12,806 nt of DNA from Actinomycetota bacterium (lineage in GTDB: Bacteria; Actinomycetota; Actinomycetes; Nanopelagicales; Nanopelagicaceae), in contig WLNM01000021.1 in NCBI GenBank assembly GCA_009699825.1, positions 1 to 12,806 on the forward strand, given 5' to 3'. This document shows, piece by piece, positions 6,691 to 12,806 of the stretch. How positions within the stretch are numbered: the first letter of the stretch is position 1; each line of letters begins with the position of its first letter. The translations under genes and the position numbers were made by a program. Below the pieces are notes generated by a model. That model worked only from the letters and a program-made list of their open reading frames with translations. It did no database searches and had not been told where the DNA came from.

Positions 6691-8226
6691 TTAATAACCC
6701 ATTTCATGCAATTTATGCATTGACTCTTTTGTAGATTGATACAAGTTTGTATAAATCTCGCTTAGCGGTGCATACGTGGCTGCGAGTTTTGGATCAGGTT
6801 CAACAATTCTTGGTTTGCCTTGCCACACACGAATTTCTTCTGGACTAGAAACTAATCCAACTGCAACACCTGCTAAGAGCGCATCGCCATAGGAAGCACC
6901 AAAGGTCAGAGGTGCAACTTCTTGTGGCACTCCAGAAATATCACTGACGGCTTGTAGCCATACTTCATTTTTAGTTCCGCCACCAACAGATTTAATTGCG
7001 TGAGGGCGTGCACCAATTGCTGTGAATAAATCTACGTGCTGCTTAAATCCGTGACCCATTCCTTCAAGAATGCTTCTAAATATATGTCCGCGCGTGTGCG
7101 TCAGACTTAAACCAAAGATCATTCCCTTTGCACGTGGATCCATTACTGGTGTGCGCTCTCCGCTGAAGTATGGAAGAACTATTACACCTTCAGCTCCTGG
7201 TGGTGTTGCTTTGGCTTCTTTTACTAATACGGCGTATGCATTTTCGCCGCCTGCTTCTTCAGCAGCTACTAACTCTTTTGCAAAATTATCTTTAAACCAA
7301 CGTGTAAGTGATCCGCTCGTTGCCATTCCTGCGAGCAAACACCACGTACCTGGGAAGAGATATGGGCCGGCCCATAATCTTTTTTCGCGTGCTTGATCAT
7401 TATCAGTTACTTGAATCATGAAAATAGTTGAGCCATACATCATCATTAGTTCGCCAGGTTTTGTAACGCTAACGCTTAATGCTTCGGCGCCAGCGTCAAT
7501 TGTGCCAACAGAGACAGGTGTGCCAACCGCTAATCCAGTGGCTTTTGAAGCAGATTCAATGATGTGGCCCGCTAATTCGTGGCTCCACATAATCTCGGGA
7601 AGTTGCTTGATATCTAATATTTCTTTGCAGTATTTATCGCTCCACTGATTTTTCCAAGGGTCATACATTGGAACCATCGTGCCTGCCGAGAAGTGATCAA
7701 CAACAACACGAGATGTCAGGCGAGCAACAATAAATGTTGTTGCATCAACAAACCATCGCGCCTTTTTATATACCTCTGGTTCGTTTTTCTTAATCCATAG
7801 AATCTTTGGACCAGTTGATTGTGATGACAATGTATTTGCAGTTGCATTAAAAATTGTATCTTCGCCGTAAATGGCATTGAGTTCGTCAATTTCTTCAACT
7901 GCGCGAGTATCAACACCGTACAAAATTCCCATACGAAGAGGGTTAAAGTTTTCATCGATTGGCAAGACATCTGGACCGATTGCGCTAACTCCCACGCCTT
8001 TGATGTCACTTGGTGACACGCCTTCGGTCGCAAGTAATTGCTTGCTGAGATTACAAAAATCTCCCCACCAAGTTAACTCTGGATCGTGTTCTGCCCAACC
8101 GGCGCGCGGGAACAAGAGCTTGTGAGGAATTGCTGCTTGAGCAATTACTTTTCCTTGCGGAGTAGTTAAAACACCTTTTGATTCATAGGTGCCAATATCT
8201 ATTCCTAGAAGTAAGTCTTGTCCCAT
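6691..8226 (-). CDS. FGGY-family carbohydrate kinase (xylulokinase/LsrK-like)
   Basis: This 511-residue, two-domain ATP-dependent sugar kinase has the normal family length. The N-terminal phosphate loop is GIDIGTYESKG (8-18, D10). A near match to FGGY signature 1 runs through STGPKILWIKKNEP (137-150). The catalytic aspartate is D244 in GTIDAGAEA, and YFSGERTP (353-360) and the adenosine loop SVGGGTKNEVW (413-423) are present. It should phosphorylate the imported sugar or polyol, trapping it for the dehydrogenases and aldolase encoded on the facing strand. Substrate specificity inside FGGY cannot be read from motifs: xylulose, other pentuloses, tetritols and DPD/AI-2 are all possible. The ATG has AGGGTG (8234-8239) seven bases upstream. 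It is the last gene of the transporter operon, and its stop is 6 bases from the stop of the converging dehydrogenase. Confidence 0.93.
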   Translation of the reverse strand: MGQDLLLGIDIGTYESKGVLTTPQGKVIAQAAIPHKLLFPRAGWAEHDPELTWWGDFCNLSKQLLATEGVSPSDIKGVGVSAIGPDVLPIDENFNPLRMGILYGVDTRAVEEIDELNAIYGEDTIFNATANTLSSQSTGPKILWIKKNEPEVYKKARWFVDATTFIVARLTSRVVVDHFSAGTMVPMYDPWKNQWSDKYCKEILDIKQLPEIMWSHELAGHIIESASKATGLAVGTPVSVGTIDAGAEALSVSVTKPGELMMMYGSTIFMIQVTDNDQAREKRLWAGPYLFPGTWCLLAGMATSGSLTRWFKDNFAKELVAAEEAGGENAYAVLVKEAKATPPGAEGVIVLPYFSGERTPVMDPRAKGMIFGLSLTHTRGHIFRSILEGMGHGFKQHVDLFTAIGARPHAIKSVGGGTKNEVWLQAVSDISGVPQEVAPLTFGASYGDALLAGVAVGLVSSPEEIRVWQGKPRIVEPDPKLAATYAPLSEIYTNLYQSTKESMHKLHEMGY

Positions 8227-8240
8227 GGTTTTTCACCCTA

Positions 8241-8254
8241 GTTAAAGAGTTAAC
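8241..8254. repeat. 5-bp inverted repeat between M42 and kinase genes
   Basis: GTTAA-AGAG-TTAAC is a perfect inverted repeat spanning the M42 stop codon and the leader of the kinase gene. It sits just upstream of the kinase ribosome binding site. It could form a small intercistronic hairpin or bind a regulator, but the arms are short and AT-rich and chance is quite possible. Confidence 0.25.
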
Positions 8255-9338
8255 CTCTTAAGAAATTCTCGTCGGTGGGAAACTTCTTTACAACTCCAAT
8301 AAGTAACTTCGTGAGATCTTCTAAATCATCGAGTGAACATACTTCAACACCTGAGTGCGTATACCGAGTTGGCCAAGCAACATCTACGCAAGCAATTCCA
8401 TCTCCGACTAATTGGACATAAGAGGCATCCGTGAGCAAACCGATGGTTGCGTGACGTTGTAGATCAACTTTCTGTACATCGGCAGCTTCTTCAACAATTT
8501 GAAGCAAACGTGGATGTGGAATTAAACCGTTGAGTGTTCCGCGACCGTGAAATGTGTATGTACCAACGACTGGACCAGCGCCTACTTCTACTGCATTTCC
8601 ACCATCAATATCTGGGGTGTCAGATGCTGCAACTAAATCAATACTTATTGCAGCCGTTGGACGAACTTGTTGGGCCGCAACCATGGCGCCACGTAAATTG
8701 AATTCTTCTTGCACTGTTCCAACTAAGTGCAGCGTAACTTTGGGGCGCTTTTTACCAAAGTGCTGTGCCAACTCAACAAGAACTGCGCATCCACCGCGAT
8801 CATCTAACGATGTTGCAGCGACTCTATTGTTTACAAGTTTTTCAAAACTTGGGCGGTACAAAACTGGAGTTCCAATTTTGACGCCAGCATTCGCAACTTC
8901 TTTTGCGCTCGTTGCACCGATATCTACATAACATTCACCGATTGGTTTTACTTTGTATTTATCCTCCGGTGGAGTCAGGTGGTGAGAAACAAAACCAATC
9001 ACGCCGTTAACTATTTTCCCTGACGATGTTTGCAAAATTACATTTGATGCAGCCAGAATTCTCTCTGGAACTCCTCCCACTCGTTCGATTCGGATAAATC
9101 CGTTTTCTTCTACTCCCTTAACAATCATTCCAAGTGAATCTGTATGAGCAAAAATCATTAAATCAGAGCCATCTGGCGAAGTTCCATTAATAGTTGCAAT
9201 CACATTGCCGAGCACGTCTACACGAATTTCATCGACGTGATCTTTTAAGTCTGCCTTAAGTTTTTTGATCATCTCTTCTTCAAAACCTGCCATGGCAGGA
9301 GTGAGACAGTATTTTTCTAAACGATCTATAAGTGACAT
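8250..9338 (-). CDS. M42-family metallo-aminopeptidase-like protein (SgcX/FrvX type)
   Basis: The 362-residue length is standard for M42 co-catalytic metallopeptidases. The metal and catalytic set is complete: H65 and D67 in AHTDSLG, bridging D179 in LDDRGG, catalytic E211 and ligand E212 in QEEFNLRGA, D234 in SIDL and H328 in TRYTHSG. It should therefore be an active cytoplasmic two-metal hydrolase (no signal peptide is present), normally removing N-terminal residues from peptides. Placement inside a sugar-uptake operon is notable. E. coli keeps M42 proteins in sugar operons too (SgcX in sgc, FrvX in frv), and some relatives are annotated as endoglucanases. A substrate with an amide- or peptide-linked sugar is an inference. 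Its ATG shares one base with the stop of the preceding permease gene (TAATG), with GAGG just upstream, so translation is probably coupled. Confidence 0.92.
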   Translation of the reverse strand: MSLIDRLEKYCLTPAMAGFEEEMIKKLKADLKDHVDEIRVDVLGNVIATINGTSPDGSDLMIFAHTDSLGMIVKGVEENGFIRIERVGGVPERILAASNVILQTSSGKIVNGVIGFVSHHLTPPEDKYKVKPIGECYVDIGATSAKEVANAGVKIGTPVLYRPSFEKLVNNRVAATSLDDRGGCAVLVELAQHFGKKRPKVTLHLVGTVQEEFNLRGAMVAAQQVRPTAAISIDLVAASDTPDIDGGNAVEVGAGPVVGTYTFHGRGTLNGLIPHPRLLQIVEEAADVQKVDLQRHATIGLLTDASYVQLVGDGIACVDVAWPTRYTHSGVEVCSLDDLEDLTKLLIGVVKKFPTDENFLRG

Positions 9339-10360
9339 TAGGACCTCAATGACTTAGAAATAGATTTGTTAACTCTACGTCTTTCAAGTGCTACGTTCAG
9401 AATCATTACGAAAATCAGAACTCCGCCTTGTGCTGCAAGGTAGAAGAATTGGCTAAAGCGCAGCGCGTTAAATCCTGATGCAACCATTTGCAGTACAACG
9501 GTTGCGAGAATGACACCAGTGACAGTTCCAAAACCGCCCATTGGGTTAACGCCACCTAGTACAACAATTACGATCGCTAGAAGAATGTAAGAAGAGCCAA
9601 AGTCAGGGCTTGCAGCCGATGTACGTGATGCGATGATTAAGCCAGCAAGTGCTGATAAAAAGCCTGAAACTAAGTAAACCCATGCAATGACTTTGCGATC
9701 GCCCATAACACTGTATTGCGCAGCCTTGCGGTTTGTGCCAACTAAGAAAACCTTGAGTCCCAGTGTGGTTCTGTTAATCCACACACCAACGGCTCCTGCA
9801 ATTATTATCATCAAGATAAATGGGGTTGGAATGCCAAAAAATGTTCCGTTTCCAACACGCATGAATGCTTCAGGTAATCCGGAAACTGAAACACCATCTG
9901 TCATACCAATTGCAATGCCATTAAAAAGTGTCATCGTTGCAAGTGTGGCAAGAATCGGAGTCACATCGAGTTTTGCCACCAGTATTGAGTTAATGCCACC
10001 TGCAATTAATCCAACGACAATTCCAAGAACGCACGCGATGATGATCCACATCAGTGATTCACTTCCGGTGCTATCACTGTGACTTCTCATTACCCAAGCA
10101 GCCACCAAAGCTGCTGCATTAGATATTGAGACGATTGAAAGATCAATTCCACCGGTGAGCATTGAAAGCATTACTGCGATGCTAAGAATTGCGATTTCTG
10201 GAACTTGATAAGACATGGATTTAAAGTTGTTAGGCGAGAAGAAAATATTTGGAGAAAGGATTGAGAACATTAAAAGTGTTCCAAATGTAATTGCCATCAA
10301 TTGTGTAATTTTGCGGTCGGCTAGCAGGCCAGTATTAAATTTACTCCAACGCTCATTCAT
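9338..10360 (-). CDS. RbsC-type sugar ABC transporter permease, second subunit
   Basis: A 340-residue inner-membrane permease of the ribose/xylose/AI-2 (CUT2) group, rich in hydrophobic segments throughout. Conserved CUT2 features are LTGGIDLS (68-75), a LVAKLDVTPILATLATMTLFNGI region (127-149) and the late LGGVNPMGGFGTVTG loop (268-282), which contacts the ATPase. Loop segments such as NRTTLGLKVFLVGTNRKAA are typical of the family. The tail RRRVNKSISKS is positively charged and presumably cytoplasmic. It starts two bases after the stop of the other permease, indicating one transcript and a heterodimeric channel. It is clearly diverged from its partner, so this is not a recent duplication. 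Substrate cannot be told from the permease. Confidence 0.93.
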   Translation of the reverse strand: MNERWSKFNTGLLADRKITQLMAITFGTLLMFSILSPNIFFSPNNFKSMSYQVPEIAILSIAVMLSMLTGGIDLSIVSISNAAALVAAWVMRSHSDSTGSESLMWIIIACVLGIVVGLIAGGINSILVAKLDVTPILATLATMTLFNGIAIGMTDGVSVSGLPEAFMRVGNGTFFGIPTPFILMIIIAGAVGVWINRTTLGLKVFLVGTNRKAAQYSVMGDRKVIAWVYLVSGFLSALAGLIIASRTSAASPDFGSSYILLAIVIVVLGGVNPMGGFGTVTGVILATVVLQMVASGFNALRFSQFFYLAAQGGVLIFVMILNVALERRRVNKSISKSLRS

Positions 10361-10362
10361 GA

Positions 10363-11382
10363 TTAAGCCGCCTCATCATTTGTTGAAACTCTGCGTTTTT
10401 TAGCTTTTCGGCTCTCATTAATTGCTTGAACTGTAATACCGATTAAAAGTAATGCACCGACAGCTGCACGCTGCCACGAGCCGCTTACACCCAAGAGAAT
10501 TAAATTGTTTTTAATCAAGCTAATTAAGATAACTCCTAAAACAGTTCCGAATACAGTGCCGTATCCACCCATAATGCTTGCGCCGCCGAGAACAACTGCG
10601 GCAATAATGTCGAGTTCCGAACCTGTTAAATCATATGGATTAGCTTTGCGTTGCAATGAAACGTAGAGAATTCCTGCCAGACCAGAGAGCCCGCCTACCA
10701 ACATATAAATCTTTGCCTGCGTGCGTTTGATTGAAATTCCGAGGCGTCGGGTTGCTTCGACTCCGCCGCCGAGTGCGTAGACAGAGCGACCAAACATTGT
10801 GCGATTTAATAACAATGAAACAAGAATCGTGATGATTGCTATTGGAATGATCAAAACGTGTAAGCGAGCCAGCGTTCCTTGCTCAGGTTGAACCTGTAAC
10901 AAATCTGCCGTTGCAAAGTTATCAAGGCCTACTGGAATGTCGCTGATAAATGATGAGCCAATAAATGTGAGCATGACGCCTCGGAAAATTCCCGCCGTGC
11001 CAAGAGTTGCAATAAGTGTTGGAATTCCAAAGTTAGCAATAGCTAATGAGTTAAGCCCACCAAGAACAATTCCAATAATGATTGCTAAAACAATAGGGAT
11101 CATCAAACTATTTGGGTTTAGGTCAAATTTCTGCATAACTACAACTGCGGTGTACCCCGCGAAGATTCCAACAGCTGGAAATGAGACATCGATTCCACCA
11201 CTAATGATGACAACTAGCACACCGAGTGCGAAGAGAAGTTGAACGAATGAAGATCTAAAAATGTCAAAAAGTGTTGAGAGTGTGAAAAATTCTGGACTCT
11301 TTGCACCTATAGCAATCGAAAGTAAAACAATTGCGATGATTAACGCAGTTTCGTTGCGAAGAAGGAGTTTCTTGAGATTCAT
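10363..11382 (-). CDS. RbsC-type sugar ABC transporter permease, first subunit
   Basis: This 339-residue CUT2 permease follows the ATPase gene with a 2-base gap; the AAGGAG in the ATPase's last codons may serve as ribosome binding site. Conserved landmarks are ISGGIDVSFPAVGIFAGY (60-77), ANFGIPTLIATLGTAGIFRG (116-135), the NRTMFGRSVYALGGGVEATR loop (193-212) and AAVVLGGASIMGGYGTVFGT (261-280), the ATPase-coupling region. Multiple hydrophobic helices run from residue 13 to about 320, ending in a Lys/Arg-rich cytoplasmic tail. Together with the second permease and the RbsA-like ATPase it forms the importer core. A periplasmic-type sugar-binding lipoprotein gene is expected nearby and is not in this window, so probably lies beyond the right edge. 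Confidence 0.93.
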   Translation of the reverse strand: MNLKKLLLRNETALIIAIVLLSIAIGAKSPEFFTLSTLFDIFRSSFVQLLFALGVLVVIISGGIDVSFPAVGIFAGYTAVVVMQKFDLNPNSLMIPIVLAIIIGIVLGGLNSLAIANFGIPTLIATLGTAGIFRGVMLTFIGSSFISDIPVGLDNFATADLLQVQPEQGTLARLHVLIIPIAIITILVSLLLNRTMFGRSVYALGGGVEATRRLGISIKRTQAKIYMLVGGLSGLAGILYVSLQRKANPYDLTGSELDIIAAVVLGGASIMGGYGTVFGTVLGVILISLIKNNLILLGVSGSWQRAAVGALLLIGITVQAINESRKAKKRRVSTNDEAA

Positions 11383-11384
11383 AA

Positions 11385-12806
11385 CTAACTCAACTCCTTA
11401 TACAAAACATTTTGATCTAACTCTGATTCGTTAAATTCCTTGGAAACTTGTCCATTTTTAATAACTAATACTCGGTGGCAAATCTGAATAAGTTCTGGGA
11501 TGTCATCTGAAACAACTAAAAACGCCATTCCATTTTGGGCACGATCTCGAATAATTTCTAATATCTCTCGCTTAGATCCAATATCCACGCCAACGGTTGG
11601 TCCATTTAAAATCATGAGATGAGGATTCATCGCTAACCACTTGGCCAAGACCACACGTTGTTGGTTTCCGCCAGAAAGAGATGTAACAGGGTTTTGCGAG
11701 TTCTTAGTTTTAATTCTCAAATCTTTAATCCATTTTTCGCCAGCTTCGAAAAGACGGCTCTTCGCAAGACTTCCACCGCGGCCCTGATATTGATCTATGC
11801 CGACTGCAACTAAATTACGAAGAATGGATTGTTCTAGGAATAAACCTTGAGTCAATCGATCAGGTGGCACATATCCAATACCGGCTTTGATGGCCGCAGA
11901 TGAAGAGTTCAGGTGAATCGATTTTCCTTCGACAATAATTTCGCCCGAATCAATTGGGTATTGGCCAAAAATGGCTTCTGCTAATTCTGTGCGACCTGAA
12001 CCCAGAAGGCCCGTGATTCCAAGAATTTCACCCGGAGCAATTGAGAAAGAGATATCTGAAAAAGTTGGTTTTGTTGTTAGCTTTTTTACTTCAATAATCT
12101 TTGTTGTTGAATTCTTTAGTGGTGGAGCAATACGTGATTCGGAGATATTTAATCCAGTCATGGCCTCTGAAATAGCTTCGCGTTTGTAATCCTTCATCAA
12201 ACCATCGGCTACTACTTCGCCATTTCGCAAGATGGTTATGGTGTTACAAATTTCTTGAATTTCATCTATCTTGTGGCTGACGAAAACAGTGGCTACACCG
12301 CGTGCACTAATTTGCTCAACTACTTCAAATAGTCGTTTGATTTCTTTGCGGGTAAGCGCTGTTGTTGGTTCGTCCATGAATAACATTTTTACGCCTAAGT
12401 TTGTTGCCCGTGCAATCGCAATAAGTTGCTTTGATGCAATTGAAATTTCCGCAACCGGTGTATTGATATCAATACCGACGCCAATGAGATCTAGCGCGGT
12501 GCGCGCAATTTCTTTAGAAGCTTTCTTGCTTAAGAAACGAGAATTCTGAGATATGTATGTGGGCAGAGCAATATTTTCAGCAACTGTTAAATTTGGTAGA
12601 AGCGAAAAGTCTTGAAAAATAACTTGTACGCCTTCTCGGACAGCTTCACGAGGAGACAGTGATGTAAATGTTTTTTCACCTAGTCGAATTAGGCCCGAGT
12701 CTGGTGCGTGTACACCGCTCATTATTTTGATGAGTGTGGATTTACCTGATCCATTTTCTCCCGCAACACAATGCACTTCTCCGCTTTTAACTGAGAGAGA
12801 TACACC
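11385..12806 (-). CDS. RbsA-type two-domain sugar ABC transporter ATPase, partial (5' end beyond right edge)
   Basis: The frame is open to the right edge, giving 473 visible residues; the N-terminal 20 or so are missing. A GTG at 12776 is an internal valine, since the residues before it (GVSLSVKSGE) are normal ABC sequence. Numbering from the first visible codon, domain 1 has Walker A GENGSGKST (16-24), a degenerate C-loop ISIASKQ (121-127), Walker B MLFMDEP (141-147) and switch His in VSHK. Domain 2 has a degenerate P-loop GLLGSGRTE (266-274), a canonical LSGGNQQ (377-383) and an unusual Walker B, LMILNGPT (397-404), where Asp-Glu is replaced by Asn-Gly. One composite site (domain 1 Walker motifs with domain 2 LSGGNQQ) is therefore intact and the other should be catalytically dead. 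It energises import by the two permeases encoded just downstream. Confidence 0.94.
   Translation of the reverse strand, partial: GVSLSVKSGEVHCVAGENGSGKSTLIKIMSGVHAPDSGLIRLGEKTFTSLSPREAVREGVQVIFQDFSLLPNLTVAENIALPTYISQNSRFLSKKASKEIARTALDLIGVGIDINTPVAEISIASKQLIAIARATNLGVKMLFMDEPTTALTRKEIKRLFEVVEQISARGVATVFVSHKIDEIQEICNTITILRNGEVVADGLMKDYKREAISEAMTGLNISESRIAPPLKNSTTKIIEVKKLTTKPTFSDISFSIAPGEILGITGLLGSGRTELAEAIFGQYPIDSGEIIVEGKSIHLNSSSAAIKAGIGYVPPDRLTQGLFLEQSILRNLVAVGIDQYQGRGGSLAKSRLFEAGEKWIKDLRIKTKNSQNPVTSLSGGNQQRVVLAKWLAMNPHLMILNGPTVGVDIGSKREILEIIRDRAQNGMAFLVVSDDIPELIQICHRVLVIKNGQVSKEFNESELDQNVLYKELS

Noticed and set aside
9338..11382. The two permeases as a recent tandem duplication
   Set aside because: They share only family-level motifs, with different N-termini, loops and tails; this is the usual CUT2 heterodimer.
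12774..12776. GTG at 12776 as start of the ABC ATPase
   Set aside because: It falls between the first beta strand and Walker A; the frame continues open to the window edge with normal ABC sequence, so the true start is outside.
1967..12806. Calling the locus an AI-2 (lsr) uptake system
   Set aside because: The regulator is DeoR-type rather than SorC/LsrR-type, the aldolase lacks the DHG histidine, the kinase is not distinctively LsrK, and BtpA, M42 and two dehydrogenases have no place in lsr. Kept as an analogy only.

Overview
The window looks like a chromosomal segment of a streamlined, low-to-moderate GC actinobacterium, plausibly the freshwater acI/Nanopelagicales type. The basis is AT-leaning coding, very short intergenic gaps, overlapping genes, a tRNA-Arg without encoded CCA, and a sugar-uptake-heavy gene set. 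This placement is inferred from general character, not from a marker gene.

Layout. (1) Positions 1-1862 are flank: the start of a DinB/YfiT-type protein on the minus strand (cut by the left edge), a divergent gene for a secreted protein of unknown function, and a tRNA-Arg(ACG) on the minus strand. (2) Positions 1967-6684 are a plus-strand catabolic block: a small ABM-fold (LsrG/YgiN-like) protein, a DeoR-type repressor, then, behind a promoter with an operator-like inverted repeat, a BtpA/SgcQ-family TIM barrel, a beta-hydroxyacid dehydrogenase, an LsrF-like class I aldolase and a zinc-dependent medium-chain dehydrogenase. (3) Positions 6691-12806 are a minus-strand block read towards the first: a two-domain RbsA-type ABC ATPase (5' end cut by the right edge), two RbsC-type permeases, an M42 metallopeptidase-family protein and an FGGY sugar kinase. 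The two blocks meet tail to tail with only 6 bases between stop codons.

Working model. The ABC importer brings in a sugar, polyol or modified sugar. The M42 protein may remove an amide- or peptide-linked group, the FGGY kinase phosphorylates the product, and the zinc dehydrogenase, aldolase and beta-hydroxyacid dehydrogenase oxidise, cleave and process the carbon skeleton. The DeoR protein probably senses a phosphorylated intermediate. The gene set is a mosaic: DeoR + BtpA + M42 recalls the orphan E. coli sgc operon (SgcR, SgcQ, SgcX), while RbsABC-type transporter + FGGY kinase + LsrF-like aldolase + ABM protein recalls the lsr (AI-2) operon. I do not recognise the combination as a described pathway, and the substrate is unknown. 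No stretch longer than 300 bases lacks a gene.
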